A stretch of 64,000 nucleotides of DNA from assembly GCA_029907465.1 (NCBI GenBank), contig JARYLV010000006.1, positions 1-64,000 of the forward strand, read 5' to 3'. Below are positions 54,811-63,996 of the stretch, one piece after another. This DNA comes from Methanomassiliicoccales archaeon (lineage in GTDB: Archaea; Thermoplasmatota; Thermoplasmata; Methanomassiliicoccales; JACIVX01). Within the stretch, counting starts at the first letter, position 1, and each line of letters opens with the position of its first letter. Under the pieces are notes generated by a model that was given only the letters and a program-made list of their open reading frames with translations, was not told where the DNA came from and searched no databases. The position numbers were made by a program, and so were the translations under genes.

Positions 54811-55182
54811 TCATTTCCTATATTTCTCTCTCAGCGCAAGTACGAGTATCATCACAGCAAACCAGATGAGAAAGATAGCAATGAGTGCAGGAACATTTCC
54901 TGGAATCCATGTGTTTGCCAACCATAATATTCCCAAGATTAACGCAAGACAACCCCAGAAAGCAAAGTATGACGTGATCGAGTCTGTCCTCTTATGCTCG
55001 GTTTTCAGAGCAAATAAGATCCCGAGTACAATTATTACCACGCCGCATTCAACTAGAAGTATCGGAATCAAAAGAAGCCAATCCTCAAGGTACCATGCAA
55101 TAAGTTCTGCAATTGCAAGGGCGATCAAAAAGAAGACGAATAACATCGTACCCCAAGCGATTCTTCGAGAATTTACAACCAT
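54811..55182 (-). CDS. Small four-helix membrane protein
   Basis: A 123-residue hydrophobic protein with four predicted transmembrane helices (about residues 10-30, 35-60, 70-88 and 95-115) and basic ends (NSRR; REKYRK). I do not recognise the family. It stands alone between the disulfide reductase and a histidine phosphatase gene, with a TATA-like AACTTAAATAGTT near 55283. Confidence 0.6.
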   Translation of the reverse strand: MVVNSRRIAWGTMLFVFFLIALAIAELIAWYLEDWLLLIPILLVECGVVIIVLGILFALKTEHKRTDSITSYFAFWGCLALILGILWLANTWIPGNVPALIAIFLIWFAVMILVLALREKYRK

Positions 55183-55689
55183 CTATAATACCTCGTCCTC
55201 CTTTGATACATGAAAAATACCACCCTATGCCCCACAGGGAAGTATTTTCGCTCTCCCGCCCATGATGGATTCTGATGTACAACTATTTAAGTTTCTCCCA
55301 GAAAATTCTTCTGCGGGGTTTATTGCAATGATTTACGTCGAAAATGCGATTTGGTCGAATTTTGAGAAGGGATTGATTCGCTGATTGAATTGTGAATTGA
55401 TTGCACGCGAGTTAATTATGGCAAATTCGTCAATCAAAATAGAGGGGATGGAAACTCCAACCTGGCCTTCCAGAGGGGAGATCAATGACGCTAATTTCTC
55501 TGGATCCTCTAATTACCATCCAGAAAATGATGATTTCATCTCGAGGACACCTGGTCTCTTCATTAGCTATTCTCAAAGACAATCGCAATTGGGTTCCTCT
55601 TCTTTCCTAGGAGACTATTGGCTAACCAAAAAGGTAGGAGAAAAGATAGGTTACGCTATCGCCCAGTACCTGTGCTCACTAACATCGTT
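55183..55689. other. Intergenic region, no confident gene
   Basis: About 500 bases containing a possible promoter for the small membrane protein and a plus-strand frame (55418-55708) with no recognisable domain, low hydrophobic patterning and a 19-base convergent overlap with the phosphatase. I see no RNA gene. Confidence 0.35.
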
Positions 55690-56322
55690 TCAAAAATCCT
55701 TCATATGACCTGCGCCAAGGTGCGTAAGGTGTCGGGTATCATTGAGTAATGACCCCCGGACACATCCATTTTCGATCAGGAATGTCGATATCGCACATGT
55801 ATCATGTTTGATCGCATTCATTTCTGCCAGATCCACGCCCAGGAGGGCTAATGAGATAAGTTTAATGGGAATCCTGTGGGAAACGACCAGCACCGTCTCC
55901 CTTTCCGCTAATGCGAAAATGCGACCCAAGAAATCCTGTATCCGATTCCATACATCCGCGATACCCTCCCCGCCGGGAAATCTTACTTTTTCAGGATGCG
56001 AGTTCCATTCTTCGATCAACTCTGGATAGCGCATTCTTGCTTCGTCCTCAGATAAGCCCTGAAGAAGACCATAGTCGATGTCGATGAGGTCTTCATCAGC
56101 GATGACAGCAAGTGAATGTGGTCTCGCAATGATTTCAGCGGTCTTCATCGCACGAAGAAGTGGACTGCTATAGACAAAAGAAATCGCGCGATTCTTTAGC
56201 ACTTCTGCCGTCGCCGCTGCCTGGGCCAATCCAGTTTCGTTAAGCGGAACGTCGATGCGCCCTCTGAACACGAGATTCCTATTCCAGTCCGTCTCGCCGT
56301 GTCTGACAAGGATGAGATCCAT
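55690..56322 (-). CDS. Histidine phosphatase family protein (phosphoglycerate mutase-like)
   Basis: A 210-residue branch-1 histidine phosphatase. The catalytic RHGETDWN is at residues 7-14, the second arginine in SSPLLRAMKTAE, the catalytic acid in DIDYGLLQGL, and the second histidine in VVSHRIPIK (VSHR in place of VSHG). Such enzymes include cofactor-dependent phosphoglycerate mutases, cobalamin-pathway CobC and general phosphatases. Given corrinoid use in this genome, alpha-ribazole phosphatase is possible but not shown. Confidence 0.87.
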   Translation of the reverse strand: MDLILVRHGETDWNRNLVFRGRIDVPLNETGLAQAAATAEVLKNRAISFVYSSPLLRAMKTAEIIARPHSLAVIADEDLIDIDYGLLQGLSEDEARMRYPELIEEWNSHPEKVRFPGGEGIADVWNRIQDFLGRIFALAERETVLVVSHRIPIKLISLALLGVDLAEMNAIKHDTCAISTFLIENGCVRGSLLNDTRHLTHLGAGHMKDF

Positions 56323-56464
56323 ATGAATCCTAATTACCTATATAGCCGTCTTCCTATTTCACTTTCAGGCATCGTCATAGCGGCCCCAGTGGTAATTAGC
56401 CAAAGAGATTTTTCCATATTGTTCGCCAAAGAGACTCCTGCCTGCAGATCCAAAAAATGCCATG

Positions 56465-56539
56465 CGGGCGTGAGGGGATTTGAACCCCTGACTTGCAGCT
56501 TAGGAGGCTGCTGCCATATCCATGCTAGGCCACACGCCC
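56465..56539 (-). tRNA. tRNA-Arg (anticodon CCU)
   Basis: On the minus strand the gene folds as a 7-bp acceptor GGGCGTG/CACGCCC, D-arm GCC/GGC, anticodon stem GCAGC/GCTGC with loop CTCCTAA, 5-base variable region and T-arm AGGGG-TTCAAAT-CCCCT. The anticodon CCU reads AGG (Arg). CCA is not encoded; the discriminator base is G. Confidence 0.93.
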
Positions 56540-56609
56540 GTTATTGCATAAAAAATATTGTAATAAAAAGATTACTTGCTGGGACTGACGTGATTGTCAG
56601 CCGCACTGA

Positions 56610-57401
56610 TTATTGAGAGGCCTCGGACTTCTCAAGAGCTTGGAGAGGTTCATTTCCCTTTTCCTCACCCTTCTTTTCCTCGACTTTCGACTCCTCCTCT
56701 TTCTTTACGTACTCTTCAACGAATTGCACTATATTGAAGCCCAAAGCGTCTCTTAAATCGGAGACGACCCTGTACTTCGATATGAGCCATTTTTGATCAT
56801 ACTTGCAGACGTCTGGAAGGAAGATGATTGCTTTCTTGTCCTCAAGAGTAACTCTGAACCCGTCGCTCGTGCCATAATCCATCTCAAGAATCGCCTTAAC
56901 TTTTTCCTCAGGATCTTCGATTTTCGAAACGACTTTAAATCTATACTTCAGCGTCTTGCCAGCTAATCTCTTGTTAAAATCTATCCTGACCCTGCCAGTT
57001 GTGACAGAGATGATCGTTCCGACACGATTCTTCATGCTGATTTCCATACCGACCTTTGGTTCGATATTCTGCTTCAAAAATTCCCTTATTGGATGTATTT
57101 CCACGAGCTTTGGATCTCTATGCCCCGCAGCCTTCTCAGGAGGAATAACGACTTCCCTTTCAACACCGACTTCCGCATCAATGATGGCCTCTTCGAGCCC
57201 CTCAAATATTCTGCCATTTCCAAGCAAGATTGGGATAGGAGCGTAAGTGAGATTCTCATTGAAAATCCCAGCTTCCTTGGCTCTTCCCGCGTCCGTCGTG
57301 TCGAAAAGCTCGCCGCTCTCCACAATCCAGCCGTCGAATTCGAGCCTGATAATGTCACCTTTTGAGACCTTGACACTTGCGTTTGCTTTCTCTGTCGACA
57401 T
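56610..57401 (-). CDS. FKBP-type peptidyl-prolyl isomerase, long archaeal form
   Basis: A 263-residue FKBP with insert-in-flap (SlyD-like) architecture. The FKBP core has VSKGDIIRLEFDGWI, LLGNGRIFEGLEEAI and the flap (IF) domain with PEKAAGHRDPKLVEI, then RVRIDFNKRLAGKTLKYRFKV. A C-terminal domain of about 100 residues and a charged Lys/Glu tail follow, as in archaeal long FKBPs. It assists folding by proline isomerisation in the cytosol. The ATG at 57401 follows GGTGAG. Confidence 0.93.
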   Translation of the reverse strand: MSTEKANASVKVSKGDIIRLEFDGWIVESGELFDTTDAGRAKEAGIFNENLTYAPIPILLGNGRIFEGLEEAIIDAEVGVEREVVIPPEKAAGHRDPKLVEIHPIREFLKQNIEPKVGMEISMKNRVGTIISVTTGRVRIDFNKRLAGKTLKYRFKVVSKIEDPEEKVKAILEMDYGTSDGFRVTLEDKKAIIFLPDVCKYDQKWLISKYRVVSDLRDALGFNIVQFVEEYVKKEEESKVEEKKGEEKGNEPLQALEKSEASQ

Positions 57402-57491
57402 TGAACTCACCAATGAACACCGTCAGTAACGATAAGCGGTGTCATCCTTTGACTATTCTTATAATTTTTGGTCGAGGATACCCTAATCCCC

Positions 57492-58610
57492 TTATATGAG
57501 CGTCAGTGAATCGACCTTTGATTTATCAAGAACCTTGACCATCTCCACGACGAACTTTATGCAATGATCGACATCCCCCAGGTCCAAAATGCCGACATGT
57601 GAGTGAATATGCCGCGTAGGCGGCCCAACAACGATGCTTGGACAACCAATGTTGCTGATGTGGACTGCACCCGCGTCAGTACCTCCCATCGTTGTCGTAG
57701 CCAGTTGATAAGGTATTCGGTTCTTTTCGCACACGCTGATTGCTAATTCTTTTAGGGGCTGATTAGGAATCATTGACGCATCATACGTCGTGATCGCGAT
57801 GCCTTCTCCCAGTTTTGCTTGTGCTTGTCTTGGTTCTACACCAGGAACATCCCCCGAAATTTCTACATCGAGGACTATCGCGACGTCAGGTTTCACAAGG
57901 TTTGCAACGGTCTTTGCACCTCTTAAGCCGACTTCTTCCTGAACCGTTGCAGCGCCGACGACTCTATTTGGATGATCGATTTCCTTCTCTTTCAATGTTC
58001 TTACAACCTGAGCAGCGATGAAAGCTCCGACCCGATCGTCAAATCCTTTTCCAAATGCCAGCGTCTTTATTCCAATGAATTTTCCTTCCTTAAAAGCCCT
58101 CTTCTTTATTGTGAAAAATGTCGAATCGGGAACGATCGCATCACCAACCCGAACTCCCATTTCCTCCGCTTCATCTTTGTTCGAACATCCAATATCGATG
58201 AACATTTTGTCCTTTGTAATGACCTTCTTCCTTTCTTCTTCATCCAGAAGATGGGGAGGTTTGATTGCGATGACCCCCCTCAGCTTCCCTTTTCTCGTCA
58301 TCACAATTACTTTCTGACCTAGAAGACCCTGGTCAAACCATCCCCCGAGCTGGTGAAATGTCAAAAAGCCCTGATCCGTAATGCTTGTAACGATGAATCC
58401 AATTTCGTCGATATGGCCCGGTATAAGAATCGTAGGGGCCTCTGAGCTACCTTTTTTTTCGAAAACAAGACTTCCCATCCTATCAGCGTAAACGTTATCT
58501 GCCCACTTCTGAACATAACTCTTCATTAATTGTGTCGTTTCCCTCTCAAACCCTGCCGGACCTGGACTGTTACAGAGTTCTTCAAAAAATTTCAATGATT
58601 CTTTGTCCAT
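57492..58610 (-). CDS. M42-family metallo-aminopeptidase
   Basis: A 372-residue dinuclear-metal aminopeptidase of the M42 (tetrahedral TET/endoglucanase M) family, digesting peptides from the proteasome or medium. It has GHIDEIGFIV (metal His/Asp), KGFDDRVGAF (bridging Asp), TVQEEVGLRGA (catalytic Glu pair) and a final His in RHIHSHVGIL. It fits a peptide-degrading lifestyle together with the aminotransferases and acyl-CoA synthetase. Confidence 0.93.
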   Translation of the reverse strand: MDKESLKFFEELCNSPGPAGFERETTQLMKSYVQKWADNVYADRMGSLVFEKKGSSEAPTILIPGHIDEIGFIVTSITDQGFLTFHQLGGWFDQGLLGQKVIVMTRKGKLRGVIAIKPPHLLDEEERKKVITKDKMFIDIGCSNKDEAEEMGVRVGDAIVPDSTFFTIKKRAFKEGKFIGIKTLAFGKGFDDRVGAFIAAQVVRTLKEKEIDHPNRVVGAATVQEEVGLRGAKTVANLVKPDVAIVLDVEISGDVPGVEPRQAQAKLGEGIAITTYDASMIPNQPLKELAISVCEKNRIPYQLATTTMGGTDAGAVHISNIGCPSIVVGPPTRHIHSHVGILDLGDVDHCIKFVVEMVKVLDKSKVDSLTLI

Positions 58611-58775
58611 GACGATACCTCATGATTAGGATCCGCGAACCCGATCCTTTTTAAAAGATGAAGACAAAGCAAATAATAAAACTTCTTCCAAAACCTGCAA
58701 GCATTTGTTGTAATAAGCGATATTATCTTATGCAAGTAAATGTGATGGAAGGGTATAACGATCAGAAAAGTGGTG

Positions 58776-59996
58776 ATGATGCACTGGCCTGTTTCGATTC
58801 TCAGATGCCACCGTATTGACGCAGCACATATCGCACAAAAGCTAAAGGATCTCCTTCAACCCCTTGGCGTCGAGAAGGAATTGGACGGAGTTTCATCCGT
58901 GGTTATTAAACCGAATGTCTGCTGGGGCGAAGACTGGAAATCAGGCAGTACAACTTGCCCACTACTTGTCAGGGAAGTCGTCAAGTGGCTTAGGGAAAGA
59001 GGAGTTGAGGAGATTACGATCGCAGAGGGGTCAATGGTAGGCCATAATACATTTGAGTGTTTCGAAAAGACAGGTTTCATGCAACTCGCTAGAGAACTTG
59101 ATTTGAAAGTCGTTGATCTGAACAAAGACCCAATCGTCGAGCTCCGCGTTGAAAAGCCAAATGTTTTCGAGACTATTGGAGTCGCACGGACAATAGCTGA
59201 ATGCGAATTTTTGATCAACATGCCAGTTATGAAGACGCACATCAACACAACGGTGACTCTCTCCATGAAAAATTTAAAGGGCGTCATTCCTCACCAATGG
59301 AAGAGAAGATTTCATTTTATGGGTCTCGACGGAAGCATTGCGGATTTAGCTACGATTGTCTCTTCTAACCTCGTCATTATGGACGGTATCATTGGACAGC
59401 AGGGACAGGGGCCACTGACTGGTACGCCCGCAAACGCTGGTCTCCTTATCGCTGGTAGGGATCAATTCGACGTGGACATCATTGCAAGCAAGATCATGGG
59501 GTTCGATCCCAGAGAGGTTAGGCATTTGGCATTTTTTGCAGAAACGAAGGGTATTGATCTTGATAGTTACAAACCTCGGACAGCCGGAGAACAATTGTCT
59601 GACCTGAATATCAGGTTTGAAAGGCCCATATATTCGTTGAAGGGTTTGTATAAAGGGGTTGAGATCCTTTGGGGCGACCCGTGTAGTGGTTGCGCTGGCG
59701 CTCTCAGCGTTGCCCTTGAGCGCATGGAAAGATCTGGAGAACTCGAGGTAATTAGGCGCAACGGAGGAATAGTTGTCGCGCTTGGCAAAGGAATTGAACC
59801 TGCCAAATGTGACAAACTCGTTCTTCTTGGCAAATGCCAGTACCGTAACAGGGATAAAGGAATGTTCATTCCAGGATGCCCGCCACCGGGCATGATAGTG
59901 CGGGAGATGCTCTCGAAATTTGCAAAAGGTGAAACGAGATACGGAAGCGACATCTTTGTAAAAGAGGCAGAGGAATTATATAAAGAGGAAAAATGA
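58776..59996 (+). CDS. DUF362 family protein
   Basis: A 406-residue DUF362 protein. The family core is visible in VVIKPNVCWGEDW, the GSMVGHNTFECFEKTGF segment, LINMPVMKTHINTTVTLSMKNLKG and the DGIIGQQGQGPLTG loop. The C-terminal ~110 residues add six or seven cysteines (CSGCAG, GKC, PGCPPPG) and may bind a metal or cluster. DUF362 proteins are common in anaerobes; their biochemical role is mostly unknown. Several starts are possible (GTG 58770 to ATG 58779). Confidence 0.85.
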   Translation: MMHWPVSILRCHRIDAAHIAQKLKDLLQPLGVEKELDGVSSVVIKPNVCWGEDWKSGSTTCPLLVREVVKWLRERGVEEITIAEGSMVGHNTFECFEKTGFMQLARELDLKVVDLNKDPIVELRVEKPNVFETIGVARTIAECEFLINMPVMKTHINTTVTLSMKNLKGVIPHQWKRRFHFMGLDGSIADLATIVSSNLVIMDGIIGQQGQGPLTGTPANAGLLIAGRDQFDVDIIASKIMGFDPREVRHLAFFAETKGIDLDSYKPRTAGEQLSDLNIRFERPIYSLKGLYKGVEILWGDPCSGCAGALSVALERMERSGELEVIRRNGGIVVALGKGIEPAKCDKLVLLGKCQYRNRDKGMFIPGCPPPGMIVREMLSKFAKGETRYGSDIFVKEAEELYKEEK

Positions 59997-60122
59997 TCCA
60001 AGAACGGGCGGTCCCAACTCCAAAGGGCCACCAATACATTCAGTAAACATATTCGGCGGCGACATTGATAGGCATTGTTATGAAAAAATGATAAATGCTA
60101 GTTGTGAAATACGAGGAGCGAT

Positions 60123-60198
60123 GCCACCATAGCTCAGCTGGAAGAGCGGCTGACTTGTAATCAGCAGGTCGGGAGTTCAAATCTCCCTGGTGGCTCCA
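60123..60198 (+). tRNA. tRNA-Thr (anticodon UGU)
   Basis: Acceptor GCCACCA/TGGTGGC, D-arm GCTC...GAGC, anticodon stem GCTGA/TCAGC with loop CTTGTAA (anticodon TGT, reads ACA), T-arm GGGAG-TTCAAAT-CTCCC, followed by T and an encoded CCA (60196-60198). In this window CCA is encoded here but not in the Arg tRNA. Confidence 0.95.
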
Positions 60199-60609
60199 TT
60201 TTCAATCAACATAAACTAAAACAGATAATTCGCATACATTTCTCTCGATTCACTGAGCTAATACAAATCTCCATGAGTATCCAATCAATATGACACAATG
60301 GGATATGCCTATTTTCGAGAACTTAGAGGGTTCATGATATTGCCAAAACCGTAAAAAGCACTGATCCGCACGGAAAAGAACATTGATCGGTAAGGAGGTG
60401 GTTCATTTTATTAAAGATGGAAGAGGAGCCTCATCGGACCAGTAACTATGATACGAACACATCTCTTCGTTCACACAGGACACGACCTATAGCAAGGTAT
60501 GCATCTCACCAATAACACGCCCGTTAAATAATATTCCATTTCTGTGCGTTTTTCCGTTCTATTTGGAGAGGGGCGATACTCCGTGTCTGGAGTATCCATT
60601 TCCTTAGCT
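60199..60609. other. Intergenic region with hairpin, no confident gene
   Basis: About 410 bases. It contains a strong Shine-Dalgarno-like AAGGAGGTGG (60392-60401) before a 32-codon frame (ATG 60417 to stop 60515) of low similarity to anything I know, and a perfect 8-bp hairpin at 60575-60596. No tRNA-like or box C/D structure was evident to me. Confidence 0.4.
60575..60596 (-). terminator. Perfect hairpin past the second class III aminotransferase
   Basis: GATACTCC-GTGTCT-GGAGTATC, an 8-bp perfect stem and 6-nt loop, begins 14 bases past the stop of the minus-strand aminotransferase. It resembles a 3'-end stabiliser or terminator, though no T-run follows directly. Confidence 0.45.
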
Positions 60610-61953
60610 CTATTTTTTCATCTTCTCAACAGTCGCGATTGATTGTTCCAGTATCTCAATTCCGGTATCAATTTCTTCAATTGTCGTCGTCAAAGGGGGA
60701 ATATAACGGATAGAAGACTTGCCACAACCTAAAAGTATAAGACCATTTTTAAATGCGATTTCGATGATTCTGTCCCTCTCAGCTGATGCAGGTTCCTTTG
60801 TTTCTCTATTCCGCACAAACTCTGTTGCCTGCATCATGCCGATCCCCCTAACATCGCCGATGATCTCGTACTTCTCCTTGAGTTCTTCCAGCCTTTTACG
60901 AAGATATTGTCCGTTTTTCCGCGCCTTCTCGACGAGATTCTCTTTATCGATAACTTCAAGGGTTGCGAGGGCCGCCGCACATGCGATAGGATTTCCACCA
61001 AATGTGTTGGAGTGCGCACCCTTTTCGCTAAAATCGAGCTTTTCATCAAATATCGTCGCCCCAATCGGAATGCCTGATCCGAGCGCCTTTGAAGAACAAA
61101 CGATATCAGGCACAACACCATGATGCTCGATTCCCCACATTTTTCCTGTCCGCGCCATACCCGCCTGCACCTCATCGTCGACGAAGAGAATACCGTACTT
61201 TCTCGATATTCCGTGAATGATCTTGACAAATTCTGAGGGGGGGACGATGTATCCTCCTTCGCCTTGAATTGGCTCCATAAAAATCGCAGCGACCTCATTC
61301 GAAGGAATGAATGATTCAAAATAGACTTCTTCGAGACCCCGCGCACACCAGATGTCGCATGAAGGGTATTCAAGACGATAAGGGCAACGGTAACAGTAAG
61401 CGTACGGAATGTGAATGACGCCGGGAACTACGGGGAAATACCTTGCACGCTGCACGGGTTTGCTTGCAGTTAATGATAATGATCCCATTGTTCTCCCATG
61501 AAATGCACCGATGAACGCAATGAACTGACTCTTGTGCATTGACCATTTGGCGATTTTCATAGCCGCCTCGATTGACTCTGTTCCGCTGTTGCTGAAAAAG
61601 ACCTTTTTATCAAAACCACCCGGCGTGAGCTCGGTCAATTTCTTCGCTAACCTTGACTGTACTTCATAGTAGAAGTCAGTCCCAGCGAAGTGAATAAACT
61701 TGTCGACTTGCTCCTTTATCGCCTTCACGACGGCGGGGTGACGGTGCCCGAGGTTAAGAACGGCGACCCCACTCGTGAAATCAAGAAACTTGTTCCCATC
61801 AACGTCAATTACAGTACTCCCATATCCGGCCTCAATTGCGAGAGGCAACGCCTTCGTGGAAGTCGCCAGATACTTCTCATCATTTTCAATAATTAGCTTT
61901 GCCTTAGGTCCTGGCAACTCAGTATTGATGACTGGAATTTTAGTCATCGTCAT
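60610..61953 (-). CDS. Class III PLP aminotransferase or racemase with Cys-rich insert (paralogue)
   Basis: A 447-residue PLP enzyme of the same length and type as the one at 6606. It has GTESIEAAMKIAKW, FHGRTMGSLSLTASK, the four-Cys insert YRCPYR...SCDIWC, VDDEVQAGMARTG, the aldimine lysine in CSSKALGSG and NTFGGNP. The PPGPKA/LPGPKA N-terminal motif is shared by both copies. Candidate activities are 4-aminobutyrate, ornithine or other omega-amino acid transamination, or amino-acid racemisation as in some Thermococcales homologues. It stands alone on the minus strand, and the nearest related gene is argD, 0.8 kb upstream. Confidence 0.88.
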   Translation of the reverse strand: MTMTKIPVINTELPGPKAKLIIENDEKYLATSTKALPLAIEAGYGSTVIDVDGNKFLDFTSGVAVLNLGHRHPAVVKAIKEQVDKFIHFAGTDFYYEVQSRLAKKLTELTPGGFDKKVFFSNSGTESIEAAMKIAKWSMHKSQFIAFIGAFHGRTMGSLSLTASKPVQRARYFPVVPGVIHIPYAYCYRCPYRLEYPSCDIWCARGLEEVYFESFIPSNEVAAIFMEPIQGEGGYIVPPSEFVKIIHGISRKYGILFVDDEVQAGMARTGKMWGIEHHGVVPDIVCSSKALGSGIPIGATIFDEKLDFSEKGAHSNTFGGNPIACAAALATLEVIDKENLVEKARKNGQYLRKRLEELKEKYEIIGDVRGIGMMQATEFVRNRETKEPASAERDRIIEIAFKNGLILLGCGKSSIRYIPPLTTTIEEIDTGIEILEQSIATVEKMKK

Positions 61954-62040
61954 GTCTCCGATCTGATTTATTACTCACCCACTATTTTATTGTTTGCTGG
62001 CATTGATTAATATTGTCGAAAAAACAAAAAACAAAGATTG

Positions 62041-62751
62041 CTAAAGTCCCTCCCCTTCTTCCTCTTCTTCTGGTGCAGATCCAACCTCTTCTGCTCTCTC
62101 AATGCATTTCGACAGAATCGAATATGCCCGGATCATGTCCGCCTCTGCGACAATGAAGATCGTATCTGTGTAGCAGCTCACGGTCTCGACGATATTTAGA
62201 CCGCCCTCTGCGAGGCTGGAGACAAGATACGCAAAAACACCACTAGTCTCTGTGATCACCTCAGGCGACTTAACAGAGATCTCGACGAGGTTCTGCCGCA
62301 CCTTCAAAACATTCTCCTTGCCCACCGCTGCAACAACCTCGCCCTTAAGCTTCTCATCGGCAATGATAGTGATTGCCTGAGTACCTTGGATTACCTGCAT
62401 GATTGCCTTCTCATTGATGAGCTTTCTGAAAACGGATTCGAGACGTTGAAGAACCGTCCAGTCGTTTTTCGCTGTCACGATACATATCTTCGTTTTCACT
62501 TCCACCCTGCTATTTCCTATGACTGATAAAATTTCCTTTTCGTGATCGTGTTTCCCGAGCGTCAAAGCATATCTGCGGCAGGCGATCATGACGGCTTCTT
62601 CATTTTTTATCCCTTCTTCCTTCATGATCAATCTAGCCAGAGAAGAGAAATTAATAAGGTCTTTGGAGATACAATCTTTAATACTTGGATGAGAATCAAT
62701 GTAAGCGCGCGTCCGTTCAGCGACGCTTTCCTTATGCTTCGTTTTTTTCAT
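62041..62751 (-). CDS. ACT-domain protein
   Basis: A 236-residue soluble protein. Residues 1-75 are a helical, basic region (CISKDLINFSSLARLIM) that may bind a partner. Residues ~85-220 contain two ACT-like beta-alpha-beta units, the second clear in SGVFAYLVSSLAEGGLNIVETVSCYTDTIFIV. The C-terminus is a Glu-rich tail. ACT domains bind amino acids and control metabolic enzymes. It lies 39 bases downstream of argD on the same strand, so a role in sensing amino acids of the arginine or lysine pathway is reasonable. Confidence 0.8.
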   Translation of the reverse strand: MKKTKHKESVAERTRAYIDSHPSIKDCISKDLINFSSLARLIMKEEGIKNEEAVMIACRRYALTLGKHDHEKEILSVIGNSRVEVKTKICIVTAKNDWTVLQRLESVFRKLINEKAIMQVIQGTQAITIIADEKLKGEVVAAVGKENVLKVRQNLVEISVKSPEVITETSGVFAYLVSSLAEGGLNIVETVSCYTDTIFIVAEADMIRAYSILSKCIERAEEVGSAPEEEEEGEGL

Positions 62752-62790
62752 AAGATTTGGAGGATTGCATATCTGAGTATTAAAAATTAA

Positions 62791-63996
62791 TTATAATTCT
62801 GAGATCGATGATCCCGCGCTAGCACGCAAATCAATATACGATCGAAGTACCTGGTCAAATCTCGATATCGAGTCTTCAGAGATTATCAACGCAGGCACCA
62901 TTCTGACGACTTTCCCGGCGCACACGTTAACGAGAATTCTATGCTTGAAGCAGAATTTCTGAAATTGTTTTGCTTCCTCGCCCATTTCCAATCCGATCAT
63001 TAGCCCTTTGCCTCTTACGACAAAGGGAAAGTCATTACAGAGAGATTTTATGCGTGAGATCCATGCGTCCCCGATTTCCATAGCACGGCTATCCAGTTTT
63101 TCATTTTTTAGGGTTTCAATAACTGTTGTAGCAACACGACAGACAAAAGGGTTCCCTCCAAAAGTTGAACCATGAGATCCAGGCTGGAATGCGTTCGCAA
63201 CTTCCTCTGATGAGATAATCGCCCCTATGGGAAAACCACCTCCTAGTCCTTTGGCGAGCGTCACGATATCTGGAACGATATTGAAATGTTCAAAGGCAAA
63301 CATTTTTCCCGTCCTTCCGAGTCCAGTTTGTACCTCGTCGAGAATCAATAAGGTATCCCTCTCTGTGCACAAATCCCTCGCAGTTTTCATGAACTCAGCT
63401 GGAGGAACTACGATCCCTCCCTCCCCCTGCATTGGTTCGAGTATAACGGCTGCCGTATCCGACGTGATTGCCGTCTTAAGCGCTTCAACGTCGCCATAGT
63501 TGATGAAATCAAAGGAGTTCGACAATAGCGGCTCGAAACCCTCGTGGTATTTCCTCTGCCCGGTCGCAGAAAGCGCACCGATTGTTCTCCCGTGAAATGA
63601 ATTATAGGTCGCGACGAAACGTCTTCTCTTTGTCTTTTTCGCGGCCAATTTGAGTGCCGCCTCATTGGCCTCCGCACCGCTGTTGACAAACATGGAACGA
63701 TTCAAGGGCTCGGGCATAATCGTTGCCAAAGTCTGAGCCAGCTGCGCTTGTTCCTTGATATAATATAGATTTGAAACGTGCACAAGTCTATCGACCTGTT
63801 CCTTCACAGCCTTCGTGATTGCTGGATGGCAATGTCCCAGAATATTTACAGCGATCCCGGCGACGAGATCCAGATATTCATTTCCATCCAAATCGTAAAG
63901 GAATTCGCCATGACCCCTTTCAAAGCAAACTTCCTCCCTCGAATAATTCGAGAATAAATAGGTATTGCTAAGTTTCTTGATTTCTTCGAATTTCAT
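62791..63996 (-). CDS. argD: Acetylornithine aminotransferase (ArgD/LysJ type)
   Basis: A 401-residue class III aminotransferase of the biosynthetic branch. It has LVAGIAVNILGHCHP, FVNSGAEANEAALKLA, SFHGRTIGALSATGQ, LDEVQTGLGRTGKM, the PLP lysine in TLAKGLGGG and STFGGNP. It lacks the Cys-rich insert of the two other class III paralogues. It converts N-acetylglutamate semialdehyde to N-acetylornithine (or acts on LysW-bound intermediates). Other arg genes, if clustered, lie beyond the right edge; the ATG is at 63996, four bases from the window end. Confidence 0.92.
   Translation of the reverse strand: MKFEEIKKLSNTYLFSNYSREEVCFERGHGEFLYDLDGNEYLDLVAGIAVNILGHCHPAITKAVKEQVDRLVHVSNLYYIKEQAQLAQTLATIMPEPLNRSMFVNSGAEANEAALKLAAKKTKRRRFVATYNSFHGRTIGALSATGQRKYHEGFEPLLSNSFDFINYGDVEALKTAITSDTAAVILEPMQGEGGIVVPPAEFMKTARDLCTERDTLLILDEVQTGLGRTGKMFAFEHFNIVPDIVTLAKGLGGGFPIGAIISSEEVANAFQPGSHGSTFGGNPFVCRVATTVIETLKNEKLDSRAMEIGDAWISRIKSLCNDFPFVVRGKGLMIGLEMGEEAKQFQKFCFKHRILVNVCAGKVVRMVPALIISEDSISRFDQVLRSYIDLRASAGSSISEL

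Noticed and set aside
55418-55708. Possible 96-codon plus-strand gene
   Set aside because: No domain, no ribosome-binding site, convergent overlap with the phosphatase; treated as intergenic.
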